Source: Rhinopithecus roxellana (lineage: Eukaryota; Chordata; Mammalia; Primates; Cercopithecidae). From it: a stretch of DNA of 64,000 nt. The notes under the pieces were generated by a model, which was not told the origin of the DNA, did no database searches, and was given only the letters and a program-made list of their open reading frames with translations. A program made the translations under genes and the position numbers. Positions within the stretch are counted from its first letter, which is position 1. Each line of letters starts with the position of its first letter. The stretch is taken from contig NC_044554.1 of NCBI RefSeq assembly GCF_007565055.1, forward strand, positions 20,686,921 through 20,750,920, in the 5' to 3' direction. Below, in pieces: positions 11,568 to 22,525 of this stretch.

Positions 11568-13115
11568 TTAACGAAAAATAATCATTTTGGGGTGGTAACA
11601 CTGATGACTATATTGTTTTCTTTATTTATGTACTCCTTCTTTGTTTTAGTGAGACTAGCCAGGGAAAAAAGACAAGATGCAAATAAAGCCAAAATGTAAT
11701 CAATTAATTTATGCTATGAAATCTAAACACCTGAGCACTGGCCATTCTTGGTATTGTATGGATTGTTTCTGTTTACTAATTTTAAATGTAGAATAATCTT
11801 GTCCATTGGAAAATATTGGTGAAACATTTTTAGGTTAAGGAATTTTAATAAATTTATCTGTAACTTTCCTTAATTACAATCATATATATATATATTTTTT
11901 TCTTTTGCTATCCTTGAACAGAGGGATTATATAAAACATAATGCATGCCCAGCAGTTGTTTTAATACAGTTGAACTTCCTTTGTTCAACAAGAAGCAGCA
12001 GATTGCTCTTCCTTTGTATCTGCCATTTAAAGAAGCTATGATTTGTGATTCTGCAGTTTTTGCTTTAAGCGGTACTTCCATATGTATCCCCACTTCTATT
12101 TCTGCATCCCTGAGTTGATGCATTGCCTGCTCAATTTCCCATACCCCACTGGTTTCTATAAAAAGTTAAGGTTGGTGTCTTCTAATAGCATTCCTTTCAA
12201 ACCTCTGGAATCTTCATGTCCCAAATTGTTTTTCATAAATATTTACTTAAGAATCCAATAGCAGGCCTTTTCCGTTTTACTATTTTCTTGGTTTCTTGCT
12301 TGGTAGATTGGTTATGTTATTTGGCTACATTTTGGGTTAACCATTTCTGTATTCAGTGTTGACATAGTTGCCTTATAGACTATAGTTGGCTTGGTTTTGA
12401 AAAGACATGCAGAAAATCAGCAAGGGCTATTTTAAAAGGGTTACATATATGACAGAGTAACAATAGAAAAAATGGAAAAGGGTTACATAGCATGACATAA
12501 AAAGAAAAGATAATATTTGCTGAGATACAAAATAAAATAGAATCATATTGGCGATAATACATCTTAACAGAAGTACATACCAATCAGTGTTTTCAATTAT
12601 ACAAAATTCTTCCATCTGGTACAATTCTGGCAAGAAAATAAATATTAAGGTGGAGAACTGAATCTCATTTTACAGAGTTAATAACAATAATAAAGAAGAG
12701 TAAAAAAACTATTCTTGTGTGCTAATTTCTTTAGCAATAGTGTACAGCTGGGTTTTATCTTTTATTGTGTATATTATTTAAGATTTATTTTTTTAAAAAG
12801 CTTTGATCATGTAGTTTTTCTACATCTGTTTCTATTTGACACTTGCTATAGAGAGTGTATGAAAGGTCATGAACATTAATACCGCAAAGAGAGAGGATTT
12901 CTATAAAATATACATGTATATTATTTATGCACAATTTAATTGCCATTTCTATTGTCTTAACAAATGTCTATCAGTATGATATAAAGTGGTGTAAAGTGGT
13001 TAAACTTCTGTTACTTTAATTCTGAATTTCACTTTTGGTTATTTAATTCCTGTTTTTTCAATCTACTATAAATTCGTTTAAAAATATATTTTTTTAATTC
13101 TGTTACTTAATACTG
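11568..13115. other. Unassigned sequence; source of a local duplication
   Basis: No named repeat. Holds a (TA)n/T tract near 11,882, an unexplained minus-strand open frame at 11,908-12,123 (extended on the minus strand to about 12,160; see findings), and at 12,873-12,995 the segment copied into the L1M tail near 13,754-13,868. Confidence 0.45.
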
Positions 13116-13119
13116 GCTG

Positions 13120-13305
13120 GAAAGCAGCATGAGGTTAATACCAGACTTTGCTCTAATCCGGGACTCTGTGCAAGTGACTAAACTTCTCACAGACCCAGGT
13201 AACTTAACTGAAAAAATTGGTTTAAGCACAGCCTCACTTCATGGAGTGACTGTAAGCATTTAATGACATAACACACTGCAATGCTAGGTCAATGCAGGGA
13301 GTAGA
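13120..13305 (+). repeat. MIR SINE, sense
   Basis: Sense MIR theme: 'ccagactttgctctaatccgggactctgtgcaagtgactaaacttctcacagaccc...', a degraded 'ctcatctgtaaaatgg' block and the tail 'gactgtaagcatttaatgacataacacactgcaatgc'. Diverged. Confidence 0.6.
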
Positions 13306-13354
13306 CAGAACAAGTTCCTCTTCCACCTATCGGCCCTAAATATCTATTTAATGT

Positions 13355-13972
13355 AATTGTGACAACATGGCTGAACATGGAGAACATTATGCTAAATGAA
13401 ATAAGCCAGTCACAGAAAGACAAATATTGCAAGATATTACTTATATGTGGAATCTTAGAAAGTTAAACACATAGTATCAAAGATAGAATGGTGGTTACCA
13501 CACGGGCTAGGGCAGAGGGGAAATGAAGTGATGTTGGTCAAATAATACAAAATTTCAGCTATGCAGAATGGTTCGGTTCTGGCGGTGACTGTAGTGTATA
13601 ATACTCTACTACGTATTTTAAATTTACTAAAAGAGTAGATTTTAAATAATCTCACCACAAAAAAATAAAGATAACTGTGTGAGTTGAATGGTATATTAAT
13701 TAGCCTGATTGTGAATTGATTACCACAATCAGGTGTTTTATATATATATATCAACATTAATACTCCAAAGAGAGGATTTCTATAAAATATACATTTATAT
13801 TATTTATGCACATTGCCATTTCTATTGTCTTAACAAATGTCTATCAGTATGATATAAAGTAGTGTAAACTGTATATATAGAAATATATATATATACCAAA
13901 ACATCATGTTGTGTAACTTTATTACATACAGTTTTTATTTGCCAATTGCACCTGAATAAAGCTGGAAAAGTA
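13355..13972 (+). repeat. L1M LINE-1 3' end, interrupted by a templated insertion
   Basis: Matches the end of ORF2 and 3' UTR of a mammalian-wide L1M (L1MA/MB type): 'gacaacatggctgaacatggagaacattatgctaaatgaaataagcc', 'acttatatgtggaatctta', 'agaatggtggttacca', 'gagtagattttaaa', 'attaattagcctgattgtg', then after a foreign segment 'accaaaacatcatgttgtgtaac', 'tttttatttgccaattgcacctgaataaagctggaaaag'. The interruption at 13,714-13,870 is described separately. Confidence 0.85.
13714..13870. repeat. Fold-back inversion plus copied segment inside L1M tail
   Basis: Between two adjacent pieces of the L1M 3' UTR lie two things. First, 'gattaccacaatcagg' (13,718-13,733) is the reverse complement of 'cctgattgtggtaatc', which is what the L1M itself should read at this point. 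Second, 13,754-13,868 repeats 12,873-12,995 in direct orientation with a few substitutions and two small gaps. Both junctions are (TA)-rich. Confidence 0.8.
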
Positions 13973-14586
13973 ATGAGATAAAACATATACACTGAAACTA
14001 TCTGGAATGGTAGATTACACTTAAGCACTCAAAAATGTTAGCTGTTATTATTTTATCTTTACAAATACATTGCTCATGTCCATAATTTATTTTAGAATAA
14101 AGTGCATCTGTACATCACTGTTACCAAACTGTCTATGTTATCAAGCAAGATTTATGATTAGTGAATTTCAGAATCTGCCCAAATTCTATGTTATTTTGTT
14201 TCAAAATAAATGTTCTATAATTGACTCATTGAGAGAAGAATTTATTTGAAAAATGTAAAGTACAGAAGAACAAAAAATAGGATGCTATCTTTCTGTTATA
14301 AAAAGAGAAAATAAGATTATGCATGTATGTATGTGTTTATTTTTTGTATGCATGCATGAACACACACACATATGCATAGGCACTCAAGAAGGAAAAGACT
14401 AAACAATGACACGTGATAATGGGGATGAGAACAAGATTCATAGAATATTATATTTTTCAGCATAATTTTGACTTTAGAACTATGTAAATTTTACATATTT
14501 GAAATATAAAAGTTATAAAAAATGCAGTTAATAAATAACATAACCATTCAAAAGAATACATTATTATTTGAGGTAACTTTAGAACA

Positions 14587-15006
14587 TTGTGCTAACATGA
14601 CTGTACCTGAAACCAAATATTCTATAGTGAGATATACTCTATTACTTGAAATAACAGTTACTGTGTGTTAGCGATGTGCCCAACAATTAGATACCTAAAT
14701 CTCTTACTTGTGTCAAAATATTATGTTTTAAAATATTGTGATGTTTAGTTGTGTCTAAATATTATGATGTTTTAGTTTTTCACTTGTGTCAAAATATTAC
14801 GATGTTTTAAAACTTTTACTTGTGTCAAAATATTATGATGTTTTAATCTATGATGCTTTGTGCTAACATGACTGTACCTGAAGCCAAATATTCTATAGTG
14901 AGATATACTCTATTATTTGAAATAACAGTTATTGCATGTTAGAGATATGCCCAAAAATTAGATAGCTAAATCTTTTACTTGTATCAAAATATTATGATGT
15001 TTTTAA
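14587..15006 (+). repeat. Local tandem duplication with nested short repeats
   Basis: A block beginning 'ttgtgctaacatgactgtac' at 14,587 recurs at 14,858 (offset 271 bases) and stays similar through 'ctatagtgagatatactctatta' and 'gttagagatatgccc'. Between and after the copies a unit like 'cttgtgtcaaaatattatg' occurs about five times (near 14,705, 14,749, 14,783, 14,819 and 14,978). Copies differ by scattered substitutions, so the duplication is not recent. No known family is recognised in the unit. Confidence 0.85.
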
Positions 15007-15009
15007 GTT

Positions 15010-16239
15010 GGAGATTAGCCCCTATGGTTTCTTAATAATAAATGACATGTAAATGGCTCAAACTTCCCTAACACTTGATTTTCTCCACTTTATGGAAAAA
15101 GATATTGATTATAAATATCTTATTTATTGATATAAATGGATATAAATTAAGTCATATGTTAAAACCACATTAAATGTTACTACAAAACATGACACAAAGT
15201 ATTTTTCTGGTACTGAATGCAATCAAAATGACAAAAGAGGCATGAATTATATTTGCACTATTTCCCAGGTTGGAACTTAGTTTTGCTCTTTTGATTAAAA
15301 TATTTGTTGGCTTTGAATTTAAAATGACACTGCATATAGTTTCGGTGAGATTTTTTCCCTAATTTCTTGATCAACGTATTTCCCTAAATCTATAGTTGTC
15401 TTGTGGAGATCGTAAACACCTGCAGCCATTTCCAAGGACTATACTTTTGAGTTAAGACATCCATATTAGAAAATGTATGAATTTCTGATCAAACTGCCAT
15501 TTTAACTAAGTTTGTACAGTTTTGGCCACTCTTGTTTCAAACATAAGCAACAATAGGTAAAACAGCTAAAGGAAAAATAAGAATGACATGGTTTTCTTTT
15601 ACAAAGCAACACAAAATGAAAGTACCATGGACAAACAGGGAAAACTACAGAATACAAAGTGCATATGTATATATAACATAATTATCACATATATATTAGA
15701 TAATAACAATGTTATATGTTATGGACAATAAAATATACTGAAATGGTAATTCATAAAGCCAACCACAAATCATTCTAGTCCAGTTTTATTATAACTTAAT
15801 GTGTCCTTTTGGTGACAAGGATTTTTACTAGACCATCTGTCCAAGTCTTAAATTAGAGAGCATTGTCTCTGACTGTTTTTAAAAGACCCCCTTTGATAAG
15901 TGCATCTTCTATACTATGAGAAAACATTCTGAGACAAATTTCTTAATTTATTATTCAGTTACAATAAATTGTATAGTAATAAATTACTTTTGATTTATTA
16001 GGAAACTATTGAGAATATAATATTGCTTAGGATCAGAAAGAAATAATTCAGAGAGAAAGAGTTTATACCTGTGAATGACAATAAAGATGGTTGGAGCTTT
16101 GTTTTCATAATTTCTAAACATCTTATAAAATCTATAAAATATAGGAATGAAGACACTTTTCTTCTCTTGGTTAAAAAAAATTCAGTTTTTAAAGTAACAA
16201 ATTCCACAACAAAAATTTTAGAAATTACAAGGTAATTAA
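15010..16239. other. Unassigned AT-rich sequence
   Basis: No recognised element. Contains a (TA)-rich patch near 15,665-15,720. Confidence 0.4.
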
Positions 16240-16690
16240 AAAAAATAGAAAAAAGTCACTATTCATATTTTCTTTCAGTCTTTTAAAACTATTTGCCATA
16301 TGTTTGTGTTTGTCTAGATGTAAATGTCCTAGCTTTTCTTCATTTTCTATTTCATATTCCACTTTTTTCTTAACATTACAGAGTAATATTTTTATGTTAT
16401 TATAAATTTGTTTTAATTCGGATAGTTACATAATATACTGTAAGTGCTATTTGTTATTAACAATTCTTATATTTTTGTACACTAAGGAATTTCCAAATAT
16501 ACCTCCAATGGATAAAAGATAACTTGATCTTTTATTTCAATATTTTAATTATGTTTATAAGAATACATTTCCAGAAGCGGAAATCCTGGATCAAGTGGAA
16601 CATTTTTTAAAACAAATGGAATACAAAAGTAGTCTTTAGGTGTTGCCACTTGCAATTCTCCAAATCACTTAAATATCACAGTTCAAATAT
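16240..16690 (-). repeat. L1M LINE-1 3' relic, antisense (weak)
   Basis: The stretch 'tttataagaatacatttccagaagcggaaatcctggatcaag', followed by 'tgttgccacttgcaattctcc', resembles the antisense L1M end of ORF2 ('aattcctagaagtggaattgctgggtcaa...attgccaaattgcc'). Highly diverged; the left boundary is uncertain. Confidence 0.45.
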
Positions 16691-17599
16691 TGTTGTCGCG
16701 TTAAAGCATTTTTTTTTTTACCTTTTTATATCTGTACAACTGTCTCTTGATCAGCAAAGAAAAAAATTAGATGTCTGCAAATCTCACATCGATATAGACT
16801 CATAATTTCAGCCTGTTATGATGATGGCCATCAAGGGAAACAAATATAAATAAACAATTAGAAACTGGATCATGCTGTAAAGGTTTTGGAAGGCAGCTGA
16901 AGCAACTGGCTTGAGTAAGTTCTTCATTTTCATTTTCCTTATCTGAAAAATGAGACTATTAATTAGTTCCATAGGGATATTCCTAGGTTAAATAATGTTA
17001 GATAAAGCCATTCTTCTCTGGATGTCCTTGCCTTCCCATTCCACTTTCAAAATCATATAAGAAGATGCATCTACCTGTGGATTAAACATGAACTGTGAGC
17101 TTTCCTGTCTTTGTCCAGGCCAAGAAGAGTTCATTGCTAGGGTATTTGTAGTCAAGACAAGACTTCATAATTGAGAACTGCTGGCTTTGGGTCAGGAACA
17201 TGGACAAATGACTCAGTTACCCATATGTCCAGAGAGGCTTCAGTGGATGGATTATCTTGGTATTATAATATTTATATATCATCGTTTTCATAAAATGTCT
17301 GGGTAAGAAATTTTCTGAAGATAAAGAAAAATTTACCTTTCCACAATTAAAAATTACTGAGGGAATTTTCTCTGTTTTAAAAGGAATTATATTTTCTCCC
17401 ATACAGTATTTTTGTGTTTTTCTGGAACTGATGAAACTTGATTTTTTTAAAAAATTCACATACTTCCAAATATCTTAAGATAATAATTATTTTTAAAATC
17501 TTGATTATAATATTAGTATAAGTATAATATAAAATTGAGATAAATTCTTACTTTTGAATTAAATGTGGAATATTTTGTTAATAATAATATATAAAATAA

Positions 17600-17690
17600 A
17601 CTTCTATTTTATATGGTCATCTTGATATTTTACTATGTCTTGTGATGCTCTTCTCTATACAGAATTTTTAATAGTGTCTGAGATGAAAGA
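17600..17690 (+). repeat. Local duplication, copy 1
   Basis: Shares with 18,221-18,310 the theme 'cttctattt-atatg-t-atcttgatattt-ac-atgtcttgtgatg-', then 'cttctctatacagaattttta-atagt'. A few substitutions and 1-2 base gaps separate the two. Both lie in direct orientation about 620 bases apart. Confidence 0.75.
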
Positions 17691-18220
17691 CACTACTAAA
17701 TTATAATTTAGTGTTATAAATTATAATTTTATAATATTTCTACTACATGTACAACTTTATTTTCTAATCAACATCATTCATTATTTTAAATATTATTTGT
17801 ATTTAGTATCTTATCTAGAAAAGATTCCTATTTAAATTAATTCATTACTCAATACTTGTGTAAAATTTAAAAACTCATTTTCTGTAATTTGAGCCCATTA
17901 TGTTTAATAAGTCAAAATAACAATGGGAATTATCAAGGTTTACTTTTAGAATACTTGACTATGTTTTATAGTGTAAGTACAGAACTATGAATCAAATGTC
18001 CTACATTTTCAAAGATGTTATCACTTTATTATAAATTGATCTCATTTAATTTTCATCCAAAGTCTAGACGTTGCTTTATTACACATTTAACAGGTAAGGT
18101 CATTTGGCTTCCAGAGATTAACTTTGTCTAAAAAAATCACTCTTGTATTATGCCATCCTACCTCGTATTAAATATTGAGTAGAAAGAGGGTAAAACATTG
18201 AGCCCTAGATGAAAATATAA

Positions 18221-18310
18221 GCTTCTATTTAATATGTTAATCTTGATATTTACCATGTCTTGTGATGTGCTTCTCTATACAGAGTTTTAAATAGTAGCTT
18301 GGATGAAAAA
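18221..18310 (+). repeat. Local duplication, copy 2
   Basis: Second copy of the 17,600-17,690 unit; similarity ends at 'ggatgaaa', just before the purine-rich tract. Confidence 0.75.
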
Positions 18311-18317
18311 AATCTGA

Positions 18318-18380
18318 GCAAAGAAAAGGAAGAAAGAAAAGAATGAAGGAAGGAAGGAACAAAGGGAGGGAGGGAGGCAG
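18318..18380 (+). repeat. Purine-rich simple repeat (GAAA/GGAA/GGGA)
   Basis: Nearly pure purine strand of mixed GAAA, GGAA and GGGA units. Low-complexity repeat with possible length polymorphism. Confidence 0.85.
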
Positions 18381-19139
18381 GAATAGCAGGCTAGAGTGAG
18401 ATTTATGGACATACCAGTCAGAGTTTGAGAGAATTATGAGAAAAGACATGACTGTGACAAGTTATAAATAAAATGAAAGAAGGCAGTTGACAAAGGTAAG
18501 TCTGAAATAACAAAGAAAATATGAAAAGGAATAATTTAAACACACTCCATATTTTGTAATAGTTTATGAATAGAGCGTGTGTTCTACCACGTCCTGGCTT
18601 ATGAACCGAGCATCATGCACTGCTTTCATTCAGTTCCACGCAGATGCAGCCTGTTGCTTTCTTTCCAATACCTTCATTGTCTCTCTACATGTGCCTTCCA
18701 GTGCCCTATGACAAATTCTGGGAAAATGTGAGTTCCCTGGGTTATTAAAAAAGATGGTCGTCTACAAAGAATTATTTAGCAAAATTTAGCAAAATCTTGT
18801 GCCAATGTCAATTATCTGTCTTATTGGATAGTCTTTGGGCAATTGCCAATGAGAAGTCCTCCCCTAGTCAAATAGAACTTCTAACATACTCTGCGGTGTG
18901 AATGGCACTCACTTGTCTGCGGGATACATAGCCTGCAGGTTCTAGAAACATTTCCTTAAGGCTTCTTATGCTTGGTGAAAATAAAATTTACTTGAATCGA
19001 GATTAGGGAGTTTTTCAATATTGACACTACTTTTATTCATGAGATATATTCAGATTTGGTTTCCTAGTCCTATGTGAATCTAGCCCTTTTCTCTCTTCCT
19101 TTATTTATAATCTCAGAGTCTAGAAATTTCTTCTAAGCA

Positions 19140-19918
19140 AGATAGCAAAACTCAGAAAACATTTTGGAAAAGATTGGACAATTCTACTAAAATGCAATGC
19201 AAATAAACCAAAAAATCTCTATGCGGCAAAAAATTACCTACATAGAGTAAAAATTAACAAGAAATTTGGAAATACACTCACAACTCAGTTAATAGCTATT
19301 ATGCCCCAAAATCTCATATAACTTCATTTAAAATCACCAATAATTAAATGACATACATGGCAAGAGAATGAGCAGGCACTTCATAGAAAAACAAACTCCG
19401 ATAGTGATTACATATGCAAAGAACATAGTATATTCGCCTTACAATTAAGTACAAATTATAATAGCCTTAATTTATAAGATTAGTAAGTATGCGAGAAGTT
19501 TTGATAATAAGCGATAGCAAAACTTTAAGAAAAATGGTCACTTTCATACAGTGTTGGGAAAGTGAATTGGTGCAAACTTTCTGCATGGCATTTTGACAAT
19601 GTAAACGTGTATACACATTTGGTTACAGCAATATTACAGCTGGGAATTTACCTGTTGAATATATTCCCCAAAGACAAATGTTTAATAAGTACCTTTATGT
19701 TACTGTTTCTAATAGCAAACTGTTAGAAAAAAAATCAAGGCATTCAATAGAATATTCTTAAAAAAAAACTAGAATTATGTTTAAATAATTTTGCTGCTGT
19801 TTAAGAGGATTAGGAAGATTTGCTCTGCTGAAACTGAAGTTTTTGACATATATTTTAAACTTGGAAAAAGCAATGTGCAGGACAGTGTGGATAGTAAGCT
19901 ACGTTCTGTGTAATAGTG
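19140..19918 (+). repeat. L1M (L1ME/L1MC-like) LINE-1 ORF2 end, sense
   Basis: Diverged sense LINE-1 covering the last part of ORF2: 'atctctatgcggcaaaaaattacct', 'gtcactttcatacagtgttgggaaagtgaattggtgcaaac', 'attacagctgggaatttacctg', 'taatagcaaactgttagaaa', 'ggaaaaagcaatgtgcaggacagtgtggatagtaagctacg'. These follow the L1ME/L1MC order. Many stops; no coding potential. Confidence 0.65.
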
Positions 19919-20084
19919 GCCACCTTGGTTTTTTTGGAACACATAGTACAATCCAACTGTTTTATCTATATCTTTCACATAAACAATGACCTTGTGCAAT
20001 CTAATCCCAGTTGTTTCCCTGAGCCTTCCATTGTCTTGCACTCTGTTATCATGGATCTAGTTCACAATGAGAATTTCGTTACCG

Positions 20085-20410
20085 GGCTGGGCGCGATGGC
20101 TCCCGCCTATAATCCCAGCACTTTGGGAGGCCAAGGTAGGCGGATCACGAGGTCAGGAGCTCGAGATCATCCTGGCCAACATGGGGAAACCCCGTCTCTA
20201 CTAAAAATACAAAAAAAAAAAAAAAAAAAAAAAAGAAAAAAATTAGCCAGGCATAGTGGCATGCGCCTGTAATCCCAGCTACTCAGGAGGCTGAGGCAGG
20301 AGAATCGCTTGAACCCAGGAGGCAGAGATTACAGTGAGCCGAGATTGCTCCACTGCACTCCAGCCTGGGTGACAGAGTGAGACTCCGTCTCAAAAAAAAA
20401 AAAAAAAAAC
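20085..20410 (+). repeat. AluS, sense, with a LINE-1 in its A-tail
   Basis: Complete sense Alu starting 'ggctgggcgcgatggctc', with an unusually long A-rich linker between the arms (about 20,210-20,241) and ending in an A-run. Directly after the A-run comes the 5' end of a full-length LINE-1. The left flank 'agaatttcgttaccggg' (from 20,070) recurs as 'agaatttcgctaccggg' at 26,634-26,650, beyond the LINE-1. The Alu and LINE-1 therefore share one outer target-site duplication. Confidence 0.95.
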
Positions 20411-21445
20411 GATAGGGGCGGAGCAAGATGGCCGAATAGGAACAGCTCCAGTCTCCAACTCCCAGCGCCAGCGACACAGAAGACCGGTGATTTCTGCATT
20501 TTCAACTGAGGTACTGGGGTCATCTCACTAGGGAGTGCCGGACAATCGGTGCTGGTCAGCTGCTGCAGCCTGACCAGCGAGAGCTGAAGCAGGGCGAGGC
20601 ATCGCCTCACCTGGAAGCACAAGGGGGAAGGGAATCCGTTTTCCTAGCCAGGGGAACTGAGACACACAACACCTGGAAAATCGGGTAACTCCCACCCCAA
20701 TACTGCGCTATAAGCAAAGAGGCACACCAGGAGAGTGTATCCCACACCTGGCCGGGAGGGTCCCACGCCCACAGAGCCTCCCTCACTGCTAACACAGCAG
20801 TCTGCCGCGATCTATCCGCAGGGCAGCAGCGAGGCTGGGGGAGGGGCGCCCTCCATTGCTGTGGCTTAAGTAGGTAAACAAAGCCGCTGGGAAGCTCGAA
20901 CTGGGTGGAGCTCACAGCAGTTCAAGGAGGCCTGCCTGTCTCTGTAGTCTCCACCTCTGGGGACAGCGCACAGCTGAAGACCAGCAGGGGAAGCAGCGGG
21001 GCCGGTGCAGACGCGAGCGACTCTGTCTGACAGCTTTGGGGAGAGCTGTGGATCTCCCAACACGGAGGTTGAGATCTGAGAACGGACAGACTGCCTGCTC
21101 AGGTGGGTCCCTGACCCCTGAGTAGCCTAGCTGGGAGTCATCCCCCACTAGGGGCAGACTGACACCCCACACCTCACACGGTGGAGTACACCCCTGAGAG
21201 GAAGCTTCCAAAGCAAGAATCTGACAGGTACACTCGCTGTTTAGCAGTATTCTATCTTCTGCAGCCTCTGCTGCTGACACCCAGGCAAACAGGGTCTGGA
21301 GTGGACCTCAAGCAATCTCCAACAGACCTACAGCTGAGGGTCCTGACTGTTAGAAGGAAAACTAACAAACAGGAAGGATACCCACACCAAAACCCCATCA
21401 GTACGTCACCATCATCAATGACCAGAGGCAGATAAAACCACAAAG
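20411..21445 (+). promoter_or_regulatory. LINE-1 5' UTR with internal promoter and YY1-type site
   Basis: GC-rich and CpG-containing against an AT-rich background. It begins 'gataggggcggagcaagatggccgaatagg'. The 'caagatggcc' at 20,424-20,433 matches the YY1 site that positions transcription starts in human LINE-1, where the internal RNA polymerase II promoter lies in the first several hundred bases. Downstream blocks ('cctggaaaatcgggt', 'ggctgggggaggggcgccc', 'ggtaaacaaagcc', 'tctgacagcttt') line up with the primate 5' UTR. Promoter activity is inferred from the family, not shown. Confidence 0.8.
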
Positions 21446-22462
21446 ATGAGGAAAAAGCAGGGCAGAAAAGCTGGAAATTCAAAAAATAAGAGCGCATCTC
21501 CCCCTCCAAAGGAACGCAGCTCATCGCCAGCAACCTATCAAAGCTGGATGGAGAATGACTTTGACGAGATGAGAGAAGAAGGCTTCAGACCATCAAACTT
21601 CTTAGAGTTAAAGGAGGAATTACATTCCCAGCGCAAAGAAACTAAAAATCTTGAAAAAAGAGTGGAAGAATTGATAACCAGAATAATTAATGCAGAGAAG
21701 GCCATAAACGAACTGACAGAGATGAAAACCATGACATGAGAAATAGGTGACAAATGCACAAGCTTCAGTAACTGACTCGATCAACTGGAAGAAAGAGTAT
21801 CAGCGATTGAGGATCAAATGAATGAAATGAAGCGAGAAGAGAAGTCTAAAGAAAAAAGAAGAAAAAGAAATGAACAAACCCTGCAAGAAGTATGGGATTA
21901 TGTAAAAAGACCAAATCTGTGTCTGATTGGGGTGCCTGAAAGTGAGGGGGAAAATGGAACCAAGTTGGAAAACACTCTTCAGGATATCATCCAGGAGAAC
22001 TTCCCCAACCTAGTAGGGCAGGCCAACATTCAAATTCAGGAAATACAGAGAATGCCACAAAGATACTCCTCGAGAAGAGCAACTCCAAGACACATAATTG
22101 CTAGATTCTCCAAAGTTGAAATGAAGGAAAAAATCTTAAGGGCAGCCAGAGAGAAAGGCCGGGTTACCCACAAAGGGAAGCCCATCAGACTAACAGCAGA
22201 TCTCTCGGCAGAAACTCTACAAGCCAGAAGAGAGTGGGGGCCAATATTCAACGTTCTTAAAGAAAAGAATTTTCAACCCAGAATTTCATATCCAGCCAAA
22301 CTAAGTTTCATCAGTGAAGGAGAAATAAAATCCTTTACAGATAAGCAAATGCTTAGAGATTTTGTCACCACCAGGCCTGCCTTACAAGAGACCCTGAAGG
22401 AAGCCCTAAACATGGAAAGGAACAACCGGTACCAGCCATTGCAAAAACATGCCAAAATGTAA
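21446..22462 (+). pseudogene. LINE-1 ORF1 with two premature stops
   Basis: In intact elements ORF1p is a trimeric RNA-binding chaperone that coats LINE-1 RNA in cytoplasmic RNPs. The frame opens at ATG 21,446 with the usual basic N-terminus and 'SASPPPKERSSSPAT' motif, and would span 338 codons, the family's usual length. TGA codons at 21,737-21,739 (codon 98) and 21,773-21,775 (codon 110) both sit where CGA is expected, fitting CpG decay, and both fall in the coiled-coil region. After them the frame stays open through the RRM-like domain ('RPNLCLIGVPE') and C-terminal domain ('YPAKLSFISEGEIK') to the end. Translation from ATG would give only a 97-residue N-terminal fragment. ORF2 follows 63 bases downstream. 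Confidence 0.95.
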
Positions 22463-22525
22463 AGACCATCGAGGCTAGGAAGAAACTGCACCAACTAACG
22501 AGCAAAATAACCAGTTAATATCATA

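Larger units (their letters stand above)
16700..19135. other. Unassigned sequence containing a dispersed local duplication
   Basis: No recognised family across about 2.4 kb. Positions 17,600-17,690 and 18,221-18,310 are direct copies of each other. A perfect 18-base palindrome lies at 17,695-17,712. A purine-rich (GGAA/GGGA)n tract spans about 18,318-18,380. A GC-richer patch at 18,545-18,960 has no coding signal that I can support. Confidence 0.5.

Noticed and set aside
14705..15006. Regularly spaced short repeats as a CRISPR array
   Set aside because: Vertebrate context, imperfect units, irregular and repetitive spacing, no cas-like genes; it is a local duplication.
20607..21280. Antisense frames of 65-122 codons over the LINE-1 5' UTR, considered as an ORF0-like gene
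   Set aside because: The 102-codon frame begins at GTG rather than ATG, and I cannot match the frames securely to the primate ORF0 position from memory.
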